This document shows positions 42,201-49,587 of a DNA stretch of 64,000 bases, piece after piece (positions within the stretch are counted from its first letter, which is position 1; each line of letters begins with the position of its first letter). The position numbers and the translations under genes were made by a program. Origin of the DNA: Psychrobacillus psychrodurans (GTDB taxonomy: Bacteria; Bacillota; Bacilli; Bacillales_A; Planococcaceae); NCBI RefSeq assembly GCF_027563345.1, contig NZ_JAMKBK010000003.1, one strand, 5' to 3'. The notes below the pieces were generated by a model that saw only the letters and a program-made list of their open reading frames with translations, was not told the origin of the DNA and made no database searches.

Positions 42201-42325
42201 ATGGGTTTTATCCCCGTCTGCTTGACTATGTGCTATATTCGTAGCCTCCTTTTTGACGACTTTTAGCTAGTTAATGGGTCATTTACACAGAGTTATGAGC
42301 TGTATTAGTATCCTTATGAGCTATC
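42201..42325. repeat. Short 21-bp-period word array (ATGAGCTAT type)
   Basis: ATGGGTCAT, ATGAGCTGT and ATGAGCTAT begin at 42274, 42295 and 42316 (two exact 21-bp steps). Isolated related words ATGGGTTTT (42201) and ATGTGCTAT (42228) precede them out of phase. The word resembles that of the array at 21565. It lies between the modB terminator and the narG operator sites; together with those it explains the gene-free stretch 41997-42400. Confidence 0.55.
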
Positions 42326-42360
42326 ATCTCAGAGTGGAAAGCAATAATATTTTTATTCAA

Positions 42361-42390
42361 AAAAAGACTTAAGCAATTAAGCTTAAGTCT
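42361..42390 (-). terminator. Terminator of modA-modB
   Basis: AGACTTAAGC (42365-42374) pairs with GCTTAAGTCT (42381-42390); a T-run follows on the minus strand. It lies 11 bp after the modB stop. Confidence 0.85.
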
Positions 42391-42400
42391 CAAATAGTAT

Positions 42401-43084
42401 TCAATAATTCTGGTTACGCTGTATAATCATCAACATGATAAAGGATATAAATATAATAGAAGTAACCCAGAGCCAAGCTAATTCCATATTTCCAGAATCT
42501 ATCGCAGTATAAATTGCTGTAGGTAGAGTTTGGGTTTGACCTGGTATATTACCTGCAAACATTAATGTGGCACCAAATTCACCAAGCGCGCGTGCAAAAC
42601 TTAAAATTGCCCCTGACATAAGTGATTTAGATGCAAGCGGTATAGACAAGTAATACAAAATCTTCCACTCACTAGCGCCATCAACTCTAGCAGCCTCTTC
42701 AATGTTAGTATCTATTGCTTGAAATCCGGACTTTGCAGATTGATACATTAGAGGGAAAGCTACTACTACCGAAGCGATCACCGCCGCCCACCAGGTGAAG
42801 ATTATCGGCTGGTTGAACAACCTTTCGATCACTTGCCCAAAAATACTATTTCGACCAAATATAACAATTAACAAAAATCCGACAACAGTAGGGGAAAGCA
42901 CCAATGGTAGTAATAGCAATGTTTCCACTATCGATTTTCCCTTGAAAGAATTTCTCGCTAGAAGTCTTCCTACTAATATTCCTGAAATAATCACAATAAC
43001 GCTGGCTATGACAGTAATTTTTAGGGATAACCAAATAGGATTAAAAAACTCGTTTAATGTAATGTTAGTTAATAGTAAATCCAT
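42401..43084 (-). CDS. modB: Molybdate ABC transporter permease
   Basis: A 227-residue ABC permease with five to six helices. The EAA loop EEAARVDGASEWKILYYLSIPLAS-type segment and FARALGEFGATLMFAGNIPGQTQTL are characteristic of ModB. ATG 43084 is preferred, 12 nt after AAAGG; a TTG at 43093 is closer to that site and cannot be excluded. It overlaps the 3' end of modA by 20 bp. No modC ATPase follows: a terminator comes next. It supplies molybdate for the cofactor used by NarG, consistent with its place beside narG. Confidence 0.93.
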   Translation of the reverse strand: MDLLLTNITLNEFFNPIWLSLKITVIASVIVIISGILVGRLLARNSFKGKSIVETLLLLPLVLSPTVVGFLLIVIFGRNSIFGQVIERLFNQPIIFTWWAAVIASVVVAFPLMYQSAKSGFQAIDTNIEEAARVDGASEWKILYYLSIPLASKSLMSGAILSFARALGEFGATLMFAGNIPGQTQTLPTAIYTAIDSGNMELAWLWVTSIIFISFIMLMIIQRNQNY

Positions 43085-43844
43085 AATCTTCAAAAACCTT
43101 TAAACCTTTCTCACTCTGAAGATAATCATAAAAATCTTTCGCTTCTTCATAGTGTTTGGTATCTTTTATGATCCCAAGTGGGTAAATAATTGGTGTGTGC
43201 ATTTGCTCTTCCACTGAAGCAATTACCCTAATTTTTTTAGAAGAAATTACATCTGTTTTATAGACGATTCCAGCTACAACATTCCCCGTCTCAACATATG
43301 ATAGTACCTGTCTAACATCTTTAGCAAACACTATTTTAAAATCTATATCATTCCAAATCCCTAAATTTTGTAACGACTCTTTTGCATATTTCCCAGCAGG
43401 TACTGTTTCAGGCATTCCAATGGAAACTTTTTCTACTTCTTGCTTATTTAAATCTTGAAAGCTATTTAAAGTTGTTTTCCTACCATTTTGAACGATTAAT
43501 ACTAACTCATTTCCTAATAAATCAGTAACATCATTTTTATCCATTAAGCCCTCTTTCACTAATAAATCAAGTTTGTCCTCCGCAGCAGAGAAAAAAAGAT
43601 CTACTGGAGCACCCTGAGAAATTTGTTGCTGGAGGGAACCGGAAGCCCCAAAGTTAAATCGTAATTTAATATGAGGGTTTTCTTCTTCATATGTATGCTG
43701 TATATCCTCCATCGCTTCCTTTAGACTAGAAGCGGTTGAAATGACTAATTCGGTTTTTGCTTCTTCTCCAGCTGTATTTGAACAGGCTACTAAAAATGGG
43801 ACGAATAATAAGAAAGCTATGATTATTTTGATAAATTTGTTCAT
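43065..43844 (-). CDS. modA: Molybdate-binding lipoprotein
   Basis: A 259-residue periplasmic-type binding protein, lipid-anchored here: signal MNKFIKIIIAFLLFVPFLVAC with Cys21 in lipobox LVAC. The molybdate-binding blocks ISTASSLKEAMEDI, NFGASGSLQQQISQGAPVDLFF-type region and GMPETVPAGKYAKESL are present. The start at 43844 follows GGAGAGGA; a frame extending to 43895 lacks a site and would place basic residues before the signal. It begins the modA-modB transcript. Confidence 0.93.
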   Translation of the reverse strand: MNKFIKIIIAFLLFVPFLVACSNTAGEEAKTELVISTASSLKEAMEDIQHTYEEENPHIKLRFNFGASGSLQQQISQGAPVDLFFSAAEDKLDLLVKEGLMDKNDVTDLLGNELVLIVQNGRKTTLNSFQDLNKQEVEKVSIGMPETVPAGKYAKESLQNLGIWNDIDFKIVFAKDVRQVLSYVETGNVVAGIVYKTDVISSKKIRVIASVEEQMHTPIIYPLGIIKDTKHYEEAKDFYDYLQSEKGLKVFEDYGFTIN

Positions 43845-43901
43845 AATATCCTCTCCTACCTTACCTACATATTTATAATTATAGCTTCTATACATCTAAA
43901 T

Positions 43902-43950
43902 AAAAATAGTCGCTATATTTGTCAATGTATCTTCGACTAAATAGCGACCT
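43902..43950 (-). terminator. Terminator of ric
   Basis: On the minus strand GTCGCTATTT and AAATATAGCGAC pair over a ~18-nt loop, followed by TATTTTTATTT, just after the ric stop codon. Confidence 0.7.
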
Positions 43951-43955
43951 TTCTA

Positions 43956-44654
43956 TTAAATTGCTGTCCTTACATTTTCAAACAATATATTATTCTCCAA
44001 ATGAATATGTTCAAATGTATCTTTTTCGAGTTGTTCCAGACGTTGGTATACCAATCTAAAAGTACCGCAAGCACTTTCTGGTGGTGTGAAATTATCGGTA
44101 ATTACTCGGAGTTCTTTCAGTAAATTACCTGCATTTTCGTGTTCTTCTTCCAATTCTAGTACATGTGGTTGTAATTGTTTTGCGTGTTCTTCCGTTGGGT
44201 TTTCTATAAATTGATTTATTAGCGGAAAAACAACATGATCTTCATCGTCGGTATGGTCGATTAACTCACGTTTTAAAACGGTGAAAATCTCTTTAACTCT
44301 CATAAGATGAGGATGATTTTCCCCATGCACTTTTGATACTTTAGTTATATACGGTGTTAAAGAAGGTAATTCTTCACGTAAATATGCATGATGTTTTGTT
44401 TGTATATGTTCGATCAACGCTTTCTCGTCTAAAGAAGTTGGTAGCAATTGTTTATATTCTGTTTGTTTCGATTGAATGCCTTTCACTTTTTCAAAAACCT
44501 CATCTGGATCTAAATGTTGATCTATTGCGGCAGTTCTAAGAGGTATTTTCCCTCCACAACAAAAATCTATACGTAGTTTTCTAAACAAATCACCGGTCTG
44601 TGGTACTTCTTTTACAATCTCTGAAACATTTGTTTCTACGGATAACTCAGTCAT
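43956..44654 (-). CDS. ric: Iron-sulfur cluster repair di-iron protein (Ric/ScdA/YtfE)
   Basis: A 232-residue protein that helps restore iron-sulfur clusters damaged by NO or oxidants. An N-terminal ScdA domain with Cys32-Cys33 (LRIDFCCGGKIPL) is followed by a hemerythrin-type domain whose ligands are in HIQTKHHAYLREEL, VHGENHPHLMRV, HTDDEDHVVFPLI, LELEEEHENAG and HIHLENNILFEN. The ATG is the only good start. A single NreC-type site lies about 70 bp upstream, tying it to nitrate respiration, which generates NO. scdA is the staphylococcal name. Confidence 0.95.
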   Translation of the reverse strand: MTELSVETNVSEIVKEVPQTGDLFRKLRIDFCCGGKIPLRTAAIDQHLDPDEVFEKVKGIQSKQTEYKQLLPTSLDEKALIEHIQTKHHAYLREELPSLTPYITKVSKVHGENHPHLMRVKEIFTVLKRELIDHTDDEDHVVFPLINQFIENPTEEHAKQLQPHVLELEEEHENAGNLLKELRVITDNFTPPESACGTFRLVYQRLEQLEKDTFEHIHLENNILFENVRTAI

Positions 44655-44718
44655 TTTACTTCATTCCCTTCTTAGTTAGCTACAAGCTAATTGTAAATTG
44701 TTAAAGAAAAATAAATAT

Positions 44719-44732
44719 TAGGGAGTTCCCTC
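44719..44732. promoter_or_regulatory. NreC-type site between ric and ypsA
   Basis: TAGGGAGTTCCCTC matches TAGGG-N4-CCCTA except for the last base, with a 10-bp palindromic core GGGAGTTCCC. It is 65-78 bp upstream of ric and about 95 bp upstream of the divergent ypsA. Only one site is seen here, against pairs at narK and narG. Confidence 0.6.
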
Positions 44733-44824
44733 TTCCTACAAAAATTTTCTCTATCGTTTTAAAGTCATACGAGATAAGATTTTATATGGGTAAAGGAACA
44801 TGCTATGATAAGTAGGGTGATATA

Positions 44825-45391
44825 ATGATTAAAAGACTGTTAATAACAGGTTATAAAGCACATGAATTAGGCATATTTAATGATTCTCATAAAGGAATTC
44901 CTATTATTAAAAGAGCTATAGAAAATCAACTACGTGTTTTATTGGACGAAGGATTAGAATGGATTATATTAGGTGGCGTCCAAGGTGTGGAAACTTGGAG
45001 TGCTGAACTAATTCTAGAACTAAAAGCCGAATACCCAGATGTGAAATTCGCCATTATTACCCCTTTTTTAGAGCAAGAGAAAAATTGGAATGAACAAAAG
45101 AAAGAAAAGTTTGAACGCCTATTAATGGAAGCTGATTATCATACTAGTGTGACTAAGAAACCGTATGAAGCTCCCTGGCAGTTTATCGAGAGAAATAAGT
45201 TCGTTGTCCGAAATTCGGATGGCATGTTACTAGTTTATGATGAAGAAAATGAAGGATCACCGAAGTTCATTAAAAAATTAGCTGAGCAATATGCTGAAAA
45301 AAATGATTATCGAATAATCGTTATAGATGCATACGACCTTCAAGTAATGGCAGAAGAAATAGCAGAAGAAGAGAGGAATCAATTTCTATGA
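44825..45391 (+). CDS. ypsA: DUF1273/SLOG-family protein YpsA
   Basis: A 188-residue Rossmann-like protein of the SLOG (LOG/DprA-like) superfamily, DUF1273. Nucleotide-binding features are RLLITGYKAHELGIF at the N-terminus and the loop WIILGGVQGVETWSAELI; NSDGMLLVYDEENEGSPKF is the later conserved block. In B. subtilis YpsA affects cell division and oxidative-stress response. GGGTGATATAATG gives the start. It is divergent from ric and overlaps the next gene by 4 bp. Confidence 0.88.
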   Translation: MIKRLLITGYKAHELGIFNDSHKGIPIIKRAIENQLRVLLDEGLEWIILGGVQGVETWSAELILELKAEYPDVKFAIITPFLEQEKNWNEQKKEKFERLLMEADYHTSVTKKPYEAPWQFIERNKFVVRNSDGMLLVYDEENEGSPKFIKKLAEQYAEKNDYRIIVIDAYDLQVMAEEIAEEERNQFL

Positions 45392-45960
45392 TTAAAAATA
45401 AACTCACTAAAAAAATTGAAGAAACAACAGACCAGGAATTAATACTGACGGAGGAGGAAAAAGATTTTGCAGAGAAAAATCAATTACTTCCTGCAGGATT
45501 AAATGTCATCCAACAAAACTTATTTAGCGAGGCAATTATTGAACGATACAACAAAGAAACAGATGAACTGATATCTAAAGAATCAATAGCATTTTTACAA
45601 TCACCTATTTCATATTTTAAAGACAATATTCAAGAGTATACTTTTTTAGAAACTAAAGTATTGGACATTGTTAGTGTTGATGCAATTGCAGTTGAATACG
45701 ATGAAGTATTTGAAGTATATACTGCAATGTTCGGGCTATATATTCAAAAAAAATATTCAGCTGAAATAAGAGCTTTTCTAGATGAGCATTATAATTCAGA
45801 GAAAATGCAATATAGTATGATGTTTGCAGCTAATGAAGGTTTATGGGAAATAAATTTACCTATCAATTATTTAAATGGATTCAATGACTCCTCTTCAATT
45901 GAAGAAACGTATCAATTTTTATATTCCCTAATATTTAGGTTAGCAGCGACTATCGAATAG
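45388..45960 (+). CDS. Uncharacterised protein coupled to ypsA
   Basis: I do not recognise this 190-residue soluble acidic protein. It overlaps the end of ypsA (ATGA), so the two are translationally coupled and may act together. The N-terminal third is highly charged and helical (IEETTDQELILTEEEKDFAE), and the rest looks like a mixed alpha/beta domain without recognisable catalytic motifs (VLDIVSVDAIAVEYDEVFEV, then YSMMFAANEGLWEINLPINY). No signal peptide or membrane segment. Two hairpins and a terminator follow downstream. Confidence 0.7.
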   Translation: MIKNKLTKKIEETTDQELILTEEEKDFAEKNQLLPAGLNVIQQNLFSEAIIERYNKETDELISKESIAFLQSPISYFKDNIQEYTFLETKVLDIVSVDAIAVEYDEVFEVYTAMFGLYIQKKYSAEIRAFLDEHYNSEKMQYSMMFAANEGLWEINLPINYLNGFNDSSSIEETYQFLYSLIFRLAATIE

Positions 45961-45983
45961 TTTTAGACAATTAAAGAATTTTA

Positions 45984-46020
45984 GTCACATAGACAAAGCC
46001 ACATGTGACGCTTTCTGTCT
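45984..46020 (+). other. Two mutually exclusive hairpins downstream of ypsA operon
   Basis: GTCACAT (45984-45990) can pair with ATGTGAC (46003-46009), or AGACAAAGC (45991-45999) can pair with GCTTT-C-TGTCT (46010-46020); the two foldings share bases and exclude each other. This is part of the 296-bp spacer 45961-46256, otherwise holding only the terminator at 46132. Confidence 0.35.
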
Positions 46021-46131
46021 AAGTACTTGGCTGTTTTACGTACAATTGTCACACACTTATGCTTTTTTTACTTCGTCCAAGCCTTGATCGGAGTATTACT
46101 ACTCGTTAATGCGAGCTAAATTCAAATCGAC

Positions 46132-46172
46132 AGACAATCCCAAAGAAACTTAGGTGGGATTGTCTTTTTATT
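46132..46172 (+). terminator. Terminator downstream of the ypsA operon
   Basis: GACAATCCCA (46133-46142) pairs with TGGGATTGTC (46155-46164), followed by TTTTTATTTTTTTT. It separates the ypsA operon from the CotF-like gene. Confidence 0.85.
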
Positions 46173-46256
46173 TTTTTTGCCCTGCATATTATGTATCATT
46201 TTGTTCAATCTATAAAGGATGTTTCATCACATTTTCTAAAAGGAGGAAAAATTGGA

Positions 46257-46889
46257 ATGACACAAAACCCATTTGGACAAGGTCAAGGGCAAACTCATCA
46301 AAATATGCAAACAGGTAGCATACCGCAAAATATGAATCATGGTGGTCATGAGGTTTTTGACGTTCATGAAGTACTTTCAACAGCTATTTCTGGTTTGAAT
46401 TTAAAAACGCTTTTACGTCCACATGTCAAAGACCAAGAATTGCTCAATATTTTAGATCGACAATACGCATTCGCAGTATATGAGTATAATATTACTGTAG
46501 AATGTTTTAAAACCGGTAAAGATCCGTCACATCCCACAACTAGCTATAAAATGCAAACAGGAAACGATTTTATATATGGCATCAAACCTTCACAGCCAAA
46601 AAAACCAATCCAATCTGCAAATGAGCTTTCGGATGAGATAATTTCAGGTTATCTTCTTGATGCTGCTAAAGCCTCTGCCACTGCTAAAACTACCGCAGCA
46701 TTAGAAACAACCAATCCAGTTGTCCGCCGTGTACTTGCAGACTCAATTCCAAACTGTATTGAAATGGCTTATGAGCTTTCCATTTATCAAAATAAACATC
46801 ATTATTATCAAGTCCCACAACTAGACGAACAAAGTATGCAGGCAATCTTGAACGCTTATGCACCAGCACAAGGCAAAATGATGAGCTAA
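46257..46889 (+). CDS. CotF-family spore coat protein
   Basis: A 210-residue CotF-like coat protein. The first ~35 residues are Gln/Gly/Asn/His-rich (MTQNPFGQGQGQTHQNMQTG), a disordered coat-type tail, and the remainder is the helical CotF domain with FDVHEVLSTAISGLNLKTL, LDRQYAFAVYEYNITVECF and SGYLLDAAKASATAKTTAAL, VRRVLADSIPNCIEMAYELS. ATG 46257 follows AGGAGG at 10 nt; a frame extending to 46191 lacks a site. It implies that the host sporulates. No sporulation-sigma promoter was identified with confidence. Confidence 0.87.
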   Translation: MTQNPFGQGQGQTHQNMQTGSIPQNMNHGGHEVFDVHEVLSTAISGLNLKTLLRPHVKDQELLNILDRQYAFAVYEYNITVECFKTGKDPSHPTTSYKMQTGNDFIYGIKPSQPKKPIQSANELSDEIISGYLLDAAKASATAKTTAALETTNPVVRRVLADSIPNCIEMAYELSIYQNKHHYYQVPQLDEQSMQAILNAYAPAQGKMMS

Positions 46890-46896
46890 ATTATAA

Positions 46897-46927
46897 ATCT
46901 CGCCCCGTTAGTTTGGGGCGATTTTTT
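46897..46927 (+). terminator. Terminator of the CotF-like gene
   Basis: TCGCCCC (46899-46906 region) and GGGGCGA pair over an 8-nt loop and are followed by TTTTTT, 10 bp after the stop codon. Confidence 0.88.
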
Positions 46928-46978
46928 AATTATTCATGTGAGTCAATTCATAATTACTTACGTAATATCGCAATTTGG

Positions 46979-47091
46979 GAATAGTGAGAGCTAAAAGCCC
47001 CCTAGAAACGTAGTAATGAGGAGATTGAAACCGTGCCCGCGGAAAGCGCCCTTCCAGAGCAGAAATCATCGTTGTTCGGATCTCACTATTT
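46979..47091. repeat. Inverted-repeat-bounded element related to the 288-bp repeat core
   Basis: AATAGTGAGA near 46980 and TCTCACTATT near 47082-47091 are perfect 10-bp inverted repeats bounding ~112 bp. The interior has CCCGCGGAAAGCGCCCTTCC and GCAGAAATCA, related to the right part of the core repeated at 1886-2036. It fills most of the spacer before the HAD gene. No coding capacity. Confidence 0.6.
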
Positions 47092-47162
47092 TATATCCTT
47101 TTATGAAATTGATTCATGTATAATAATTATATAAATTATTACTTGAGAAAAGGGTGGAATTT

Positions 47163-47825
47163 ATGCGAGTAGCTATATTTGATTTTGATGGAACTCTCTA
47201 CGAAGAAGAAACATTTACAATACTAATGAAACATCTAAAAGAACACCCTATCTATCAATCTTCATATAAAAGCTTTTATCGTGCAATTGTTCCGCCATAC
47301 ATAGCAAATAAACTTAAACTATATCCAGCTAGCAGGATGAAAAGACGTTCTATGCAATTATATTTAGAAGCTTTCGAAGGTCTTTCAAAACAGGAAATGG
47401 ATGCATATTTCGAGGAAATCAAAGGTGTCATGCAACAGGATTTTAACCAAAAAGTGTTGGATAGACTAAAACTTCATCAAGAAGAGAATCTTCACATATT
47501 ACTAGTATCTGGAGCTTACACACAATTTTTAGAGCGGGTGACAGACGGACTTGTGTTCAATCGGATAATAGGAACTGATATTTTGTATAAGGATGAAAAA
47601 GTTTATACCAAAAATATTATTAACCATATAAATGGCGAACAAAAAACATTGAAGGTCCATGAAGTATTGAGTGGTCATCAGATAGACTGGGAAAATAGTT
47701 ATGCATATGGCGATAGTTTTTCAGACTTGCCTGTTTTAAAGTTAGTGGGTAATCCTGTAGCAGTTAAACCTGAGGAGAAACTACGGAAACTGGCTACTGA
47801 ACGTGGATGGGAGATAATCGAATAA
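47163..47825 (+). CDS. HAD-IB family phosphatase
   Basis: A 220-residue haloacid-dehalogenase-type phosphohydrolase of subfamily IB (SerB-like). Motif I is FDFDGTLYEEE (nucleophile Asp and acid Asp), motif II is ILLVSGAY (Ser), and motifs III/IV are in KTLKVHEV and YGDSFSDLPVLKLVGNPVAV. A helical cap lies between motifs I and II. ATG 47163 follows AAAGGGTGG; an in-frame GTG at 47154 overlaps that site. Phosphoserine or another small phosphomonoester is a possible substrate. It is monocistronic and followed by a 21-bp array. Confidence 0.88.
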   Translation: MRVAIFDFDGTLYEEETFTILMKHLKEHPIYQSSYKSFYRAIVPPYIANKLKLYPASRMKRRSMQLYLEAFEGLSKQEMDAYFEEIKGVMQQDFNQKVLDRLKLHQEENLHILLVSGAYTQFLERVTDGLVFNRIIGTDILYKDEKVYTKNIINHINGEQKTLKVHEVLSGHQIDWENSYAYGDSFSDLPVLKLVGNPVAVKPEEKLRKLATERGWEIIE

Positions 47826-47854
47826 GATAGCCTTCAGAATCTGCAGGACTTATT

Positions 47855-48035
47855 GAGCGATTCTTAAACCTATACTAGTGATTCTTTCAAACATTCGAGC
47901 GATTCTTATACACATTCTAGTGATTCTCCCAAACATTCGAGCGATTCTTAAACACATTCTAGTGATTCTCCCAAACATTCGAGCGATTCTCATACACATT
48001 CTAGTGATTCTCCCAAACATTCTAGTGATTCAACA
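47855..48035. repeat. 21-bp-period word array (GAGCGATTCT / TAGTGATTCT)
   Basis: GATTC begins at 47859, 47880, 47901, 47922, 47943, 47964, 47985, 48006 and (GATT) 48027: eight consecutive steps of exactly 21 bp. Most units are one of two alternating types, GAGCGATTCT and TAGTGATTCT, giving a 42-bp higher-order period. Units also share ACATT before the word. It starts about 30 bp after the HAD stop. An apparent frame across it (from 47878) encodes only a repetitive hydrophobic peptide and has no ribosome binding site. Confidence 0.9.
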
Positions 48036-48071
48036 TTTCCCCACCAACATTCATCTAAAAATTCAAGCCAG

Positions 48072-48111
48072 AAGAAATGACTTAGTCTCAGTAAAGACTA
48101 AGTCATTTCTT
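48072..48111. terminator. Perfect 16-bp hairpin between HAD gene and hisF
   Basis: AAGAAATGACTTAGTC (48072-48087) pairs perfectly with GACTAAGTCATTTCTT (48096-48111) over 8 nt. There is no long T-run on either strand, so termination strength is uncertain, but it sits where convergent transcripts should end. Confidence 0.65.
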
Positions 48112-48114
48112 CTA

Positions 48115-48891
48115 TTAAATATGTCGCACATTCACATGTTTAGTTTGCAAATAAGATTTGATCTCTCCAATTGTATAATCACCGTAATGAATCATGGATG
48201 CAACTAAAGCCGCATCTGCTTTACCCTCAGAGAAGACTTCCTCAATATGTTCGATCTTTCCTGCTCCACCTGAAGCGATTATTGGGATATTAACTTTTTC
48301 AGATAATAACTTTATTAGTTCTACATCATAGCCGTTTTTCATGCCGTCTTTGTGGATACTCGTACAAATTATTTCTCCAGCACCTAAGTCAGCGGCTTGC
48401 TGTGCCCACTCAACAACATCCAATCCAGTTTTCTTATGGCCAGAATGAGTGTAAACTTCCCACCTAACAATCTCCCCTTCATCATTATAAATTGGCATGG
48501 CATCTAAGCCTAAAACGACACATTGTTTGCCGTAAATATCTGCTGCTTCTTTTAGTAACTCAGGACGCATTACTGCAGCAGAGTTTACCCCTACCTTATC
48601 TGCCCCAGCTCGTAGTAAATTTTTGAAATCTTCTACCGTACGCACACCACCGATTACGGAAAATGGAATATTTACTTGTTCAGCGACACGCTGTATCCAT
48701 TCCAGTTTTAAATCTTGGTTTTTCAAGGATGCCGTAGTATCAAGATAGATTAATTCATCTGCACCATCTTCGGTATATTTTTTTCCAAGCTCTGCGGGGT
48801 CCCCTATAATAGTAGGGTTTCTAAATTGAACATACTTAACTGCTTGATCATTTAATACATCAATGGCTGGTACAATTCGTTTTCTAAGCAT
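48115..48891 (-). CDS. hisF: Imidazole glycerol phosphate synthase cyclase subunit HisF (isolated)
   Basis: A 258-residue (beta-alpha)8 barrel. Catalytic Asp11, Lys19 and Asp130 are at their canonical positions (VPAIDVLND, AVKY, VVLGLDA), and the phosphate-binding GDP, INSAAV-like GVNSAAV and ASGGAG are present. Differences from standard HisF: the loop after beta-1 reads AVKYVQFRNPTIIGDP instead of VVKGVNF-type, so Gly20 is Tyr, and the C-terminus is extended by a few residues. It follows hisH by 1 bp with the ribosome binding site inside the hisH end. No other his gene is in the window; see findings. Confidence 0.88.
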   Translation of the reverse strand: MLRKRIVPAIDVLNDQAVKYVQFRNPTIIGDPAELGKKYTEDGADELIYLDTTASLKNQDLKLEWIQRVAEQVNIPFSVIGGVRTVEDFKNLLRAGADKVGVNSAAVMRPELLKEAADIYGKQCVVLGLDAMPIYNDEGEIVRWEVYTHSGHKKTGLDVVEWAQQAADLGAGEIICTSIHKDGMKNGYDVELIKLLSEKVNIPIIASGGAGKIEHIEEVFSEGKADAALVASMIHYGDYTIGEIKSYLQTKHVNVRHI

Positions 48892-48892
48892 A

Positions 48893-49504
48893 TTATTTAC
48901 CTCCTTGCTTGCAGAAATTATCTAAAAGCTGAATACCATACTTACCACTTTTTTCAGGATGAAATTGTACACCCATCACTTGTGAGTTACCAATAACCGA
49001 AGCAAAATTAATACCATAATTTGTTTCACCTAATATTTCTTCTTGTAACTCTGGTTTCGCAAAATAGGAATGAACAAAGTAAAAGTCCGTTTCATCTGGA
49101 ATATTTTCAAATAGAAAATGACTTTGAATATCTTTCACTTGATTCCAACCCATATGTGGAATTTTCTCCGATTCGTCGGTAAATTCAGGTACTGCTCCTT
49201 TGAGTAATCCTAGACAAGGAACATTCCCTTCTTCGCTCGTTTCTAATAAAAGTTGCATACCAAGACAAATACCCAATAATGGAATCCCTTTAGAAACCCT
49301 CTCTTTTAGATAATCACTTAGGCCTGTACTATTTAAAACATCCATAGCCACTTTTGCGTTTCCAACACCAGGGAGTATAATCTTTGTAATATCATCAGTA
49401 TGATCACTATCACTCGTAATGAGTTTCGTTTCATATCCAAGTTGTTTTGTTGCTTTTAATACACTATGTAAATTTCCTGCACCATAATCTATTATACCAA
49501 TCAT
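48893..49504 (-). CDS. hisH: Imidazole glycerol phosphate synthase glutaminase subunit HisH
   Basis: A 203-residue class I glutamine amidotransferase. The triad is Cys80 (LLGICLGMQLL), His182 and Glu184 (VQFHPEKSG). The N-terminal GIIDYGAGNLHSV and oxyanion region ILPGVGNAKVAM are typical. GGAGG precedes the ATG. It supplies ammonia to HisF for ring closure to imidazole glycerol phosphate, or to a HisF-like synthase with another substrate. Upstream, gltD ends at a terminator, so hisH-hisF is a separate transcript. Confidence 0.92.
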   Translation of the reverse strand: MIGIIDYGAGNLHSVLKATKQLGYETKLITSDSDHTDDITKIILPGVGNAKVAMDVLNSTGLSDYLKERVSKGIPLLGICLGMQLLLETSEEGNVPCLGLLKGAVPEFTDESEKIPHMGWNQVKDIQSHFLFENIPDETDFYFVHSYFAKPELQEEILGETNYGINFASVIGNSQVMGVQFHPEKSGKYGIQLLDNFCKQGGK

Positions 49505-49587
49505 GTTATTGCCTCCATATTCGTTATGTAACTATTATGACATCTTATGGGCAAAAACGGAACAAAAACTTTAGTTCACTAGCACAG

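Noticed and set aside
47855..48035. CRISPR array
   Set aside because: The period is only 21 bp with no separate repeat and spacer, repeats are degenerate, and no cas gene is nearby.
47878..48207. Open frame encoding a repetitive hydrophobic peptide
   Set aside because: It arises because the 21-bp period is a multiple of three; it lacks a ribosome binding site, crosses a hairpin and runs into antisense hisF.
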